From Microseira sp041929235 (GTDB taxonomy: Bacteria; Cyanobacteriota; Cyanobacteriia; Cyanobacteriales; Aerosakkonemataceae): a stretch of DNA of 64,000 nt. The translations under genes were made by a program, and so were the position numbers. Below are positions 35,312-43,474 of the stretch, piece by piece. How positions within the stretch are numbered: position 1 is the first letter of the stretch; every line of letters starts with the position of its first letter. The DNA lies in contig NZ_JBHFNP010000036.1 in assembly GCF_041929235.1 (NCBI RefSeq), positions 1 to 64,000 on the forward strand, in the 5' to 3' direction. The notes below the pieces were generated by a model. That model worked only from the letters and a program-made list of their open reading frames with translations. It did no database searches and had not been told where the DNA came from.

Positions 35312-36013
35312 TTAGAACCCCCTCGCCTTTAGGCATGGGGTGGCTTCAGCGTTACTCCCTACACTCCCCAGTTCTATCCTCCCTTGGGGTGCCGTCAGCC
35401 AACCTGCAACTAAGTTGACATTTCCACCAATAAGTGCTAATGTTTGACCCGGTTGTACTGCCAAGCCAACGGGTTGAGATTGGTTGATAATATTGGCTGG
35501 CTGAGAACCAAATTGCCAGCCAATCGGGACGTTAATCGTCAGCAAAGGTGGATTTTGGGGATTTTTAGCGCTGAAAGTGCTGCCATCGGCAAAGCGAATG
35601 CTATCGGCAGTACTGCCAATAAATGCACCGCCAATATTCAATTGCGCGTTCGCTCCAAAGATAATGCCGCTGGGGTTAATTAAAAATAAATTCGCCCCTC
35701 CATTGGCACGAATTAACCCGTCAATGTGAGAAACTTGCCCTCCAGTAACGCGGGTAATAATGTTATTAATCGTCAAAGCATTATTGAAAAATGCCTCAGA
35801 TCCAGTGGTCAGGGAAAATTCCCGCAAGCTGTGGAAAAGGTTACCCCCGGCGCTAGTTCCTCCTTCAATAGTGAAAGTATTGCCCGCTTCGGTAACCCTG
35901 GAATTATGCGGCAGGGTGCTATCGGGGACAATTTGGGCAACCCCAGGAGTATTGGTGGCGATGATAGCGATCGCCAACATCGCGCTAGCTAATTTCAATT
36001 TACCCAATCCCAT
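35312..36013 (-). pseudogene. TpsA-like exoprotein, N-terminal part with TPS secretion domain
   Basis: 233-residue frame from ATG 36013. Signal peptide MGLGKLKLASAMLAIAI...GVAQ (about 1-27), then a filamentous-haemagglutinin N-terminal (TPS) domain: GGNLFHSLREFSLTTGSEAF, ANLFLINPSGIIFGANAQL with the hallmark NPSGI, and GNVNLVAGWLTAPQGRIELG. After GSVGS the frame enters IS sequence and stops. The TPS domain directs export by a TpsB pore. The gene starts 7 bp after the stop of the kinase-GUN4 gene, so it was probably co-transcribed with it. Confidence 0.85.
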
Positions 36014-36020
36014 TTTCCCG

Positions 36021-37433
36021 TCAAGGCGCTACACCCCGAATCGAATTTGGCGGATTATTTAAATTATCTGATCGCGATAAAATCGCTTGATCAAAAAATA
36101 CCCACCACGCCCAACCAAAGAAAACGCTGCCCCGCGCCCACAATGCCGATCCCCTTGCTGGGAGGTGTCCGGTAGGGGCATTGAGGGAAAAAGTCAGGTC
36201 GTCGTAGTTGAGCCAGGTATTGTTGACCCGCCACCCGACGCGATCGCCCAAACTCCGCTCGGTTTGATAATCTACTTGTCCGCCAAGTTCTTGCCAAATG
36301 CGCTTTTGTATGCTACAGCCAAAGCGACTTTTGCTGTAGTACAGCCAGATTTGGTTAATTTGGCGCAGGTCTTCCCAAGGAAATTTGTGGATCAATTCTA
36401 AGTTAAGCCAGTCGTCTTTATCGGTTCTAGCGACTTGAAGCATGACAATTTCAGTTTCTAAGTCAGCTTCCTTCCATTTTCTAGCGGCTAGCAACCGTTG
36501 CAGTTTTGTGTAATCTGGTTTTAGCGCGATCGCCACAGGCGTCACTGGCGGTGGTGGCGGTGGATTAATCGCCTCAAGTGCAACAGGCGGTGCTGGCACG
36601 ATTTGGGGTGCAATCCCGCCCAATAATTCCAGCCACTCTGGTACTGACTGGGGGCGATTTTCTGGCTCAAACTCCATGCCCTTGAGAATCGCTTGATTGA
36701 CGCGAGCGCTGATATTCGGATTGTATTCCTGCGGTGGCACTAAAGGCTGTTTAGCCGCTCTAGCGGGAGCTGGAGTCGGTACTTTACCCGTCAGCAAATA
36801 ATACAGCGTCGCCGCTAGAGAGTAGACATCGGTACACTCGTTGCGTTTCGCTTGTGGGGCATATTGTTCAATCGGGGAAAACCCTCCCGTATAACTTGTC
36901 GTGTGATAATTGCTCGGATTGGGGATAAACTCCCGTGCAATGCCAAAGTCAATCAGAACCGCTTCCGGTTTACCTTGCCGCACCATAATGTTAGGCGGCT
37001 TGATATCCTGATGTAACATGCCTTTATCGTGCAAGACGATTAATGCTTGACCGATCTGCCAGATATAGCGCAACGCTTCGATTTCGGCGAGGGCGCCGTT
37101 ATTTTTCACTCGTTGTCGTAAATCCTCTCCTTGGACGTATTCCATGGCGATACAAGGCAGTTCTCCCTCATAAAAAGCGTTTTCTATCCGCACTATGTGG
37201 GGGTGGCGACAAAGCGCTAGCCGCAAGGCTTCTTCCCGAAAACTCAGCTTGTATTTCAGTCGGTACGCTGCCAGTTTTGGATTTGTCAGTACCTCCTGTT
37301 TGAGGGTTTTGATTGCAACGCGATCGCCTTTTTTATTCGTCGCCAGATAAGTGACGCCAAAACCACCTTGCCCCAAATATCTTTCGATAGTGTAGCGATC
37401 GCCGTATAATTTTTGCCCAGCTACCCAAACCAT
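36021..37433 (-). CDS. Ser/Thr protein kinase with C-terminal GUN4 domain
   Basis: 470 residues. The Hanks-type kinase domain (about 10-275) has the Gly loop LGQGGFGVTYLA, catalytic HQDIKPPNIMV and LIDFGIAREF. A Pro-rich linker follows (about 285-305; NPPPPPPVTPVAIAL). The GUN4-like domain (about 310-435) has LQRLLAARKWKEADLETEI, FPWEDLRQINQIWLYYS and RFGCSIQKRIWQELG. GUN4 binds porphyrins and stimulates Mg-chelatase. Cyanobacterial kinase-GUN4 fusions exist, but whether they bind tetrapyrrole is unknown. It should phosphorylate Ser/Thr targets, possibly under tetrapyrrole control. The downstream gene is the TPS exoprotein, 7 bp away. Confidence 0.9.
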   Translation of the reverse strand: MVWVAGQKLYGDRYTIERYLGQGGFGVTYLATNKKGDRVAIKTLKQEVLTNPKLAAYRLKYKLSFREEALRLALCRHPHIVRIENAFYEGELPCIAMEYVQGEDLRQRVKNNGALAEIEALRYIWQIGQALIVLHDKGMLHQDIKPPNIMVRQGKPEAVLIDFGIAREFIPNPSNYHTTSYTGGFSPIEQYAPQAKRNECTDVYSLAATLYYLLTGKVPTPAPARAAKQPLVPPQEYNPNISARVNQAILKGMEFEPENRPQSVPEWLELLGGIAPQIVPAPPVALEAINPPPPPPVTPVAIALKPDYTKLQRLLAARKWKEADLETEIVMLQVARTDKDDWLNLELIHKFPWEDLRQINQIWLYYSKSRFGCSIQKRIWQELGGQVDYQTERSLGDRVGWRVNNTWLNYDDLTFSLNAPTGHLPARGSALWARGSVFFGWAWWVFFDQAILSRSDNLNNPPNSIRGVAP

Positions 37434-37782
37434 TAGTCGCTATTTGCAAAGATTTATCAAAACTTGAGTTGATTTTTGCACGGATAACAAAGCTTCCCAG
37501 ATGACAACATCCTATTACGCTACAGATGGCAGCCAAAGTCAACCCCATAAGTTAAAAGTTTGCTGCCTTTTTTGTGGGAATTGAGTTAAATAATATCAGA
37601 CCGAGGGTCAATCAAACCGGCAAGGCAAGGATTGAAGCTCTTCCAACAGCAGCAATTGACTGCTTGCTCAGGAATGGAGGCTCTTGACCTTAACCAGTGC
37701 TAGGCTCATTTTCAGCTCAGTCTAATTTTATCAGGATTGAATAAAAGCTGACGCCAGCAACAAAAATTAGGAGACTGCTGTT
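37434..37782. other. Divergent promoter region between kinase-GUN4 and the oxidoreductase
   Basis: No gene or strong repeat seen. AT-rich TAAATAATATCAGACC (about 37587) and TCTAATTTTATCAGGATTGAATAAAAG (just before 37783) could hold promoters. A minus-strand frame at 37333-37548 overlaps the kinase start and lacks family features. Confidence 0.4.
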
Positions 37783-39210
37783 ATGGCTGTGGAATACGAT
37801 GTGGTGGTGATTGGTGGGGGTTCTGGTGGTTTGGTAATTGCGGCGGCGGCGGCGCAGCTAAAAGCCAAAGTCGCCCTAGTGGAACGAGATCGCTTGGGTG
37901 GTGACTGTCTTTGGTATGGCTGCGTTCCGAGTAAATCCCTCATCCACGCTTCAAGAATTGCTTATGAGGTCAAAAATGCCGCCCGCTTTGGCATTTACTG
38001 CCAAAATCTGGAAATTGATTTTGCTCTCGCTAACGGACACGTGCAAAAAGCGATCGCCGCCATTCAACCCCACGACTCCCCAGAACGGTTTCAATCCTTA
38101 GGGGTCGAAGTTATCTTTGGATCGGGTCAATTTATCGACCGACAAACGTTTGAAGTCAACAACAGACAACTCAAAGCACGCGCGTTTGCTTGCGCCACTG
38201 GTTCGCGTCCTAAAATCCCTTCCATACCGGGACTAAAAGCAGCCGGTTATCTAACTAACGAGCAAGTATTTTCTCTCAAACAACGTCCTTCATCCCTTGC
38301 TGTAATTGGCGGTGGACCAATTGGCTGCGAATTGGGGCAAGCGTTTTCTCGACTGGGTTCACAAGTAACAATTATTGCCAGTAGCGACCATCTTTTACCC
38401 AAAGAAGACCCAGAAGCCGCATTAGTAGTTCAGCAACAATTAGAATCAGAAGGCATTCGCGTTATCACCGCTACCCGCGTCGAACGAGTTGAACAAATCG
38501 ATGGTAAAAAACACCTATGGGCAGGGACCCAAAAAATTACCGTAGATGAAATTTTAGTCGCCGCTGGACGGATGCCTAATGTGGAATCGCTTAACTTAGA
38601 AGCGGCTGGTGTAGAATTAGGAGAACGGGGAATTCGCGTCAATGAAAAACTCCAAACAACCAACCCGCGCATCTATGCCTGCGGCGATGTGATTGGCGGC
38701 TACCAGTTTACCCACGTTGCTGGTTATGAAGCGAGCGTTGTACTAAAAAATGTCTTATTTTTTCCCGTCACTAAAGCAAATTATCGAGTCATTCCTTGGG
38801 CAACATTTACCGATCCAGAATTAGCGCGAGTTGGTTTAACCGAAAAGCAAGCTAAAGAGCGATATGGAGATGATATTTACGTGCTAAAACAAGAATTCGC
38901 TGGAGTTGACCGCGCCCAAGCCGAAGCCGCAACGAAAGGTTTTGCTAAAATTATTACTAGGGGAAATGGAGAAATTCTCGGCGCTCATTTAGTAGGTGCT
39001 TCCGCCGGAGAATTACTCCACGAAATTGTTTTGGCAATGTCGAACAATTTAAAAGTTTCTGCCCTCAGCGGTATAATCCACATATACCCGACCCTGGCGG
39101 AGGTGAATAGCAAGGCAGCACTGCTGCTAACTAAGCAAAAATACGCTAAAAATCAGAAATTGCAGAACCTGCTCTTGAGGTTTTTTAGTTTGATGCGAGC
39201 GCTCGCTTAA
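37783..39210 (+). CDS. Pyridine nucleotide-disulfide oxidoreductase (mercuric reductase / lipoamide dehydrogenase type)
   Basis: 475 residues. FAD-binding GGGSGGLVIAAAAAQL (about 10), the redox-active disulfide in GGDCLWYGCVPSKSL (Cys pair at about 44 and 49), the NAD(P)H-binding AVIGGGPIGCELGQAFSRLG (about 172), the second FAD motif IYACGDVIGGY (about 300) and a dimerisation domain ending in HIYPTLAEVNSKAA with the His/Glu pair. It reduces a disulfide or metal with NAD(P)H. It lacks the N-terminal heavy-metal domain and the C-terminal Cys pair of true MerA, and has no 2-oxoacid dehydrogenase genes nearby, so the substrate is open. Stands alone on the plus strand. Confidence 0.9.
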   Translation: MAVEYDVVVIGGGSGGLVIAAAAAQLKAKVALVERDRLGGDCLWYGCVPSKSLIHASRIAYEVKNAARFGIYCQNLEIDFALANGHVQKAIAAIQPHDSPERFQSLGVEVIFGSGQFIDRQTFEVNNRQLKARAFACATGSRPKIPSIPGLKAAGYLTNEQVFSLKQRPSSLAVIGGGPIGCELGQAFSRLGSQVTIIASSDHLLPKEDPEAALVVQQQLESEGIRVITATRVERVEQIDGKKHLWAGTQKITVDEILVAAGRMPNVESLNLEAAGVELGERGIRVNEKLQTTNPRIYACGDVIGGYQFTHVAGYEASVVLKNVLFFPVTKANYRVIPWATFTDPELARVGLTEKQAKERYGDDIYVLKQEFAGVDRAQAEAATKGFAKIITRGNGEILGAHLVGASAGELLHEIVLAMSNNLKVSALSGIIHIYPTLAEVNSKAALLLTKQKYAKNQKLQNLLLRFFSLMRALA

Positions 39211-39536
39211 AGGTATATTACTCCCTGGCGATCGCTATGTTATTACTTTCTTCTTTCTTGGCGTTCTTGGCGTCTACCCTACGGGAAGCCGCTGGCGCGT
39301 CTATGGCGGTTCAATAAATAACGCAAGTGGCTATTTACATCCTTTGCGGACTGGTAATAGGTAATGGGTAATTGGTAATTGCCACTCTTGAGACTGCCAA
39401 TGAATCCAATTACCAATTACCAAGCTTGCAACTTATAACTAGCAACTTGAGTTAAATAGATATTCTTCAGGCGGGAAAGGAGTAAGACCGATAGGTTATG
39501 CTGGAGGCGCTTTTCTAGTAAGCAAGCAGCAGCATT
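39211..39536. other. Intergenic with several short repeats
   Basis: Contains GGCGTTCTTGGCGTCTACCC...GGCGGTTCAATAAA, a repeat common in Oscillatoriales gaps, and heptamer tracts GGTAATTGGTAATTG and CCAATTACCAATTACC (about 39360-39422), which are inverted relative to each other and could form a hairpin. No gene. Confidence 0.5.
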
Positions 39537-40382
39537 ATGCACAGTATCCTCACCGGGGCGTTGAGTATCGAACAGATAACGGTTGCGATCGCCGATTTAC
39601 CCCCATCCTTAGCAGGCACGACGTTAGTACAACTATCTGATTTCCACTACGATGGTCTGCGACTGTCTGATGACTTGCTAGAACAAGCGATACAAGCTAG
39701 CAATCAAGCAAAACCAGATCTAGTTCTACTCACCGGCGACTACGTCACCGATGACCCAAAACCGATTCACCGCCTGGTGTCGCGACTCAAAAACCTCCAA
39801 AGTCGCGCCGGAATCTATGCCGTCTTAGGCAACCACGACTACTATTATCGCCACTCAAAAGCAGAAGTTACCAACGCTTTGAGTAGCATCGGCATCTCTG
39901 TCCTTTGCAATCAAGTCGCTTACCCCTTGGGAGAAAGATTAGCATTGGTAGGAATCGCCGATAAGTGGTCAAAAGAATTTTTACCCGCGACGGTAATGGA
40001 TAAACTAGATCCAAATATTCCCCGCATCGTATTATCCCACAATCCCGATACCGCCCAGATATTGAGGGCTTGGCGGGTCGATTTGCAACTTTCCGGACAT
40101 ACCCACGGCGGTCAAATCTGGCTTCCCGGATTAGGTCCTGCGGTGCATTATATGCGAAATCTCAAAATAATTCTCCGCTACATTCCCCAACCACTGCGGC
40201 GAATTTTGCCATTTAATCTCGGCACTTGTTTACAAGTTGTTCGCCATTGGGAATGGGCGCAAGGACTGCATAGAGTTGGCACAAACCTACTCTACGTCAA
40301 TCGAGGTTTGGGAACCTATCTACCCGGACGCCTGTTTTGTCCCCCAGAAGTTACGGTAATTCGGCTAATTGCTAATTGCTAA
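39537..40382 (+). CDS. Metallophosphoesterase, YkuE-like
   Basis: 281 residues with the full calcineurin-like set of metal ligands: LVQLSDFHYDGL (Asp/His, about 33), LLTGDYV (Asp), VLGNHDYYY (Asn/His), IVLSHNPD and LSGHTHGGQIWLPG near 202. It hydrolyses a phosphoester using a di-metal centre; YkuE-type members act on UDP-glucose lipids or unknown substrates. No signal peptide or membrane anchor is visible, unlike many relatives, so an upstream extension with a non-ATG start cannot be excluded. Single gene followed by a heptamer tract that overlaps its last codons (LIANC) and by a hairpin terminator. Confidence 0.88.
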   Translation: MHSILTGALSIEQITVAIADLPPSLAGTTLVQLSDFHYDGLRLSDDLLEQAIQASNQAKPDLVLLTGDYVTDDPKPIHRLVSRLKNLQSRAGIYAVLGNHDYYYRHSKAEVTNALSSIGISVLCNQVAYPLGERLALVGIADKWSKEFLPATVMDKLDPNIPRIVLSHNPDTAQILRAWRVDLQLSGHTHGGQIWLPGLGPAVHYMRNLKIILRYIPQPLRRILPFNLGTCLQVVRHWEWAQGLHRVGTNLLYVNRGLGTYLPGRLFCPPEVTVIRLIANC

Positions 40383-40402
40383 TTGCTAATTGCTAATTGC
40401 TA
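40368..40402. repeat. Heptanucleotide tandem repeat (GCTAATT)n over the end of the phosphoesterase gene
   Basis: Five GCTAATT units in a row; the first two are within the coding sequence and supply the stop codon. Same STRR family as at 2.5 and 10.2 kb. Confidence 0.85.
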
Positions 40403-40442
40403 GCTTTATTTAACGATTACCCATTACCCATCCTAAAACTTT

Positions 40443-40492
40443 AAACCCGCCCATCTACTTTAGGAAAGACTGAGTAGACTTAGGCGGGTTTT
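40443..40492 (+). terminator. Hairpin terminator after the phosphoesterase gene
   Basis: AAACCCGCC (40443) pairs with GGCGGGTTT (40483), with an additional inner ATCTACTT/GAGTAGA arm, followed by TTTTACTT. Confidence 0.65.
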
Positions 40493-40634
40493 ACTTCGAG
40501 GTGAAACGAACAATAAGAAGCTAATTCCAAATAAAGCAGCGATTTAACTCAACTAAGGTGGACTTGACGCGCAACTTTCGCTTTCCGACTTTTTTCTCAC
40601 CTCCGTCGATTCAGACAGTTACTCTGGAGCGTTC

Positions 40635-40676
40635 AAAAACACTAGGTCAAAAACACTAGGTCAAAAACACTATGCC
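40635..40676. repeat. Triple direct repeat CAAAAACACTA(GGT)
   Basis: TCAAAAACACTA occurs three times at about 14-bp spacing. No function inferred. Confidence 0.7.
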
Positions 40677-40790
40677 GAACGCTATATCCCTTTTACGATG
40701 AAGCTTGAACCGAGCGTTAGTTGCGTTGGATTTAGAGCGGGTAGGCACAGGCTTAAATCCAGACTTTTTTTGGTTGAAGATCTTTTTCAT
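40656..40790 (-). CDS. Candidate 44-residue basic small protein
   Basis: ATG at 40790 with AAGG 7 bp upstream. The product starts MKKIFNQKKSGFKPVPTRSK and ends FGIVFLT. It is strongly basic in residues 2-35 and hydrophobic at the end. It lies in a 777-bp gap otherwise without genes, and the stop falls in a triple 15-bp repeat (AAAAACACTAGGTC, 40635-40672). I do not recognise the family. It could be chance. Codon use looks normal for the window. Confidence 0.35.
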   Translation of the reverse strand: MKKIFNQKKSGFKPVPTRSKSNATNARFKLHRKRDIAFGIVFLT

Positions 40791-41159
40791 TTGTGCCTTA
40801 TGTTTTTTAAGTTAGCACCTTCTTTTTTGCCAAACAAGCACTATTTACTAAACTTTATAATCTTTTAACTTTGTCAAAATAACCAAGTGTTTGTTAATAG
40901 TCTTGACAATTTATCCCAAATATGAATTGCGGTTCATAGTAGTTTTTACCTACAGGACTTAGGCAAAAAAACAAAGGGCGATCCGAAAAATCGTGGGTTT
41001 GGGAATCAGAGATATGCATACCCTAGCTGGCGCGAACGACGGTCGAAACGGGGTTTCTGGCTTCTTCTGGCGTAAGTCCTGACTTTGAGACAAACGACAA
41101 AACTTACCGATGGGTCCCTACCCGCGTTGGTGCAACAAAAGACCGATCAATTAGATAGG
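40791..41159. repeat. AT-rich gap and AGGACTTAGGC element (40952-41082)
   Basis: The first 150 bp are AT-rich with possible promoters for the small reading frame on the minus strand. 40952-41082 is an inverted-end element, ACAGGACTTAGGC ... GCGTAAGTCCTG, with internal GAAAAATCGTG and CAGAGATATGC shared with 2245-2374. Confidence 0.7.
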
Positions 41160-41876
41160 TCAAGGCAATAAAACCCTCCAAGTGGCAGGTCCGACAATGC
41201 CATCGGGGGGAAGGCGAAATTTTTCTTGAGCCGCTTTGACAGCGATTTCGGTTGCTTCGCCAAAAATACCGTCTACCGGACCGCGGAAAAACCCGGTGGC
41301 TTGCAGTCGCGTTTGCAACCAAAATACGGCAGGGCCGCGCGTTCCTACTCTCAAAACGGGTAAATTACTGATAGCAGGTTGTGGGGTACTTGCCGCCGCC
41401 TGGTTGTTGGTTGCTGGTTGGTTGGTAGGGGAGGACGGTTCAGAAGCCGCATTTGAAGGGGTTGCGGCAGATGGGGAGGGTGACGGCGGTGAGGGTTGGG
41501 GGAACAGTCGCTGCCAAGTAGCAGCGCCAACAATTCCGTCGGCGGTGATACCAGCGGCGCGTTGAAATTGAGTCACTGCGAGCGCTGTACTCTCACGATA
41601 AACTCCATCAACCGTGCCCGTATAATACCCCAACAGTTTCAGAACTGCTTGCAATTCCGATACAGCCGCTCCCTCACTCCCCTTTCTCAGTATGGGTCTT
41701 GTGCCGCTAGTGACAGGCGCAGTCTGGGCAATACCCTGAGGCACGTAAAAAGTAAAAAGTAAAAAGGTAAAAGAAAAACACCACTGCCACAATCGGGTTG
41801 CTTTTTTTTGTCTGTTGTCTGCGTTATTGTTCCCAAGCAGGGGCAAGAAATGCTTTTTACTTCTTAGTAAACTCAA
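41160..41876 (-). CDS. Exported protein with two peptidoglycan-binding (PG_binding_1) domains
   Basis: 238 residues from a TTG at 41876 (no ATG is available in the N-terminal 60 residues). A signal segment (WQWCFSFTFLLFTFYVPQGIAQ, about 31-51 by its hydrophobic part) is followed by PG_binding_1 (about 60-115; ELQAVLKLLGYYTGTVDGVY, FQRAAGITADGIVGAATW), a Pro/Ser/Thr-rich linker (about 120-165; PSPPSPSPSAATPS) and a second PG_binding_1 (about 172-235; LQTRLQATGFFRGPVDGIFG). It should attach to the cell wall. No catalytic domain is present, so it may be an anchor or structural protein. Confidence 0.88.
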   Translation of the reverse strand: MSLLRSKKHFLPLLGNNNADNRQKKATRLWQWCFSFTFLLFTFYVPQGIAQTAPVTSGTRPILRKGSEGAAVSELQAVLKLLGYYTGTVDGVYRESTALAVTQFQRAAGITADGIVGAATWQRLFPQPSPPSPSPSAATPSNAASEPSSPTNQPATNNQAAASTPQPAISNLPVLRVGTRGPAVFWLQTRLQATGFFRGPVDGIFGEATEIAVKAAQEKFRLPPDGIVGPATWRVLLP

Positions 41877-42054
41877 GATACTACCTCCAATCCACGAGCA
41901 TAACTCCTCGATCAGAGTTTACCTTCTGGTTGGATTGATCTCGCACCTGCTCATATCGAGTCCGGTAGTAGGGGCGGGTTTTACCAACCATTGAGTGGGG
42001 AACCACGAGATATTTCGTTAAACCCGCCCCTACCTCCCTACATTGCTCACCTGC
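41877..42054. other. Gap with a GGGGCGGGTTT inverted repeat
   Basis: GTAGGGGCGGGTTTTACC (41970) and its complement AAACCCGCCCCTAC (42020-42033) bracket about 60 bp. The same arms occur inside the MITE-like element at 63.4 kb. It may act as a terminator for the M16 operon side. No gene. Confidence 0.5.
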
Positions 42055-43341
42055 TCACTTGCTCACCTGCTCAGCTGGCCCGACTAAAGATAGATAAGGC
42101 TCGATAAAATAGCGGCAGGCGACGGCTTGCGCTTCCTCAAGGGTAACGGCGGCGACGGTATCGCTGAATTTGTCGTCAAACTCAATTCCCAAGCCGATAA
42201 TTTCGTACCAGCCTAAAACTTGGGCAATTTGGGCGTTGGTTTGCTTACCTAAAGCATACTGACCCAACAGTTTATTTTTAGCCGCTTGCAGTTCTTGGGC
42301 ACTTAAAATAGTTTGGCAGAGGCGATCGACTTCGGCGCGCAGACTATCGCAAGCGATCGCCGTATTTTCCGGTGCGGTTCCCATATAAACTACAAAGTGG
42401 GACTCATCTAAGCGCGTGGGGTAAAAAGCCGACACTTCATAAGCCAAGCCGCGTTTTTCCCGCAATTCTACAAACAAGCGACTGGAAAGACCATTTCCCA
42501 AGTAAGTATTGAGCAATTTCAGCGCTGCGTAGTCGGGACTTTTGACCGATGCGGCGAGATATCCCAACATCACAATCGATTGCTGAGTTTGCTGCTTGAC
42601 GAAGCTGTTGCGGGGCGCGGGAGCGATCGCTGGTAGCGACAGGACAGGTAAACTGGTTGACGGGGGTTCCCAGTCGCCCAAGACTTTTTCTACTAATGCG
42701 ATCGCGCGCTCCGGTACAATGCGACCGACAATAGTAATCACCAGATTATCGGGGCGAAAGTAAGTGCCGTGATACCGTCGCAAATCCTCGCGACTCAGTT
42801 GCGATACCGTCGTTTCATCTCCCAAACTCGATAAAGCATAGGGATGATCTTGGTAAATAGCATGGCGCAACTGTTCAAACGCGATGGTAAACGGCTGTTC
42901 TTGTTGCGAACGAATTGCCTGAATAGTCAAGCGGCGTTCTAATTCTACTTCTGATGCGGGGAACGTGGGATTTCGCAACAATTCGGCTGCCAATTCCAAC
43001 ATTTCTGGGAAATCTGCCGAAACTGTTTTCACGCTCATTAAGAAATAATCTGCGGTAGTATCTGCTCCTAAACTAGCGCCCAACGACTCGACTTTTTCGG
43101 CAATTTCCGCTGCATCTAGTCCTGGGGTTCCCTTAGTCAGAACCGATGCCAACAGGTGAGACAACCCGGCTTTTTCTCTTGACTCGCACCGACTCCCAGC
43201 ACCGACAAAAATCCGCGCTGCAATAATATCGGCGGCGGGATTTTCCACTGCGATAACTGTAATGCCATTCTTTAAAACGGTTCGCTGTAGCGTGCGGTTC
43301 AGTAGAGATTTTCTCTCCTGTTGATTCACGTAATTTTCCAT
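42055..43341 (-). CDS. M16-family peptidase-like subunit without the zinc motif
   Basis: 428 residues from the ATG at 43341 (MENYVNQQERKSLL); the frame is open to 43458 but that part is repeat-derived. It has the M16 fold: VLKNGITVIAVENPAADIIA at the start, GSRCESREKAGLSHLLASV where the HxxEH zinc site should be (here SHLLA, so no catalytic residues), and a C-terminal half with LNTYLGNGLSSRLFVELREK. It pairs with the catalytic subunit encoded 133 bp upstream, as in two-subunit M16B proteases and mitochondrial processing peptidase. Probably a substrate-binding subunit of a heterodimer. Confidence 0.88.
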   Translation of the reverse strand: MENYVNQQERKSLLNRTLQRTVLKNGITVIAVENPAADIIAARIFVGAGSRCESREKAGLSHLLASVLTKGTPGLDAAEIAEKVESLGASLGADTTADYFLMSVKTVSADFPEMLELAAELLRNPTFPASEVELERRLTIQAIRSQQEQPFTIAFEQLRHAIYQDHPYALSSLGDETTVSQLSREDLRRYHGTYFRPDNLVITIVGRIVPERAIALVEKVLGDWEPPSTSLPVLSLPAIAPAPRNSFVKQQTQQSIVMLGYLAASVKSPDYAALKLLNTYLGNGLSSRLFVELREKRGLAYEVSAFYPTRLDESHFVVYMGTAPENTAIACDSLRAEVDRLCQTILSAQELQAAKNKLLGQYALGKQTNAQIAQVLGWYEIIGLGIEFDDKFSDTVAAVTLEEAQAVACRYFIEPYLSLVGPAEQVSK

Positions 43342-43474
43342 TTTAACTCTCTGAATATTGCAGATTGCCGATTGCCGATTGCGGATTTTAATTCTACCTA
43401 ATATCCCCATTTTGTAGATTGCAGATTTTAATTTAATTGCCAATCTGAAATCTGCCATCTCAAATCTGAAATTC
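43342..43474. repeat. Short gap of ATTGCCGATT / CAGATTTTAAT repeats between the M16 genes
   Basis: Repeats of GATTGCCGATTGC and TTGCAGATT, similar to those at 63.3 kb (CAGATTGCGGATTTCAG). They inflate the open frame of the downstream gene. Confidence 0.6.

Larger units (their letters stand above)
33255..35350 (+). mobile_element. IS200/IS605-family element with tnpA and tnpB, inserted in the exoprotein gene
   Basis: Divergent tnpA (minus) and tnpB (plus) between two imperfect hairpins: CCCCTGGCGCC...CCATGGGG at the left (33255-33275) and CCCCCTCGCC...GGCATGGGG at the right (35319-35340). The flanks are halves of one tpsA gene. Removal joins ...GSVGS N to IRARVFGEVS in frame. The left flank ends CTCTTAT, consistent with insertion 3' of a TTAT/TTAC-like target; no target duplication is expected for this family. 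Exact ends are estimated to within a few bases. Confidence 0.8.

Noticed and set aside
37783..39210. Calling the oxidoreductase merA (mercury resistance)
   Set aside because: The N-terminal metal domain and C-terminal Cys pair are missing and no mer genes are nearby; only the superfamily is supported.
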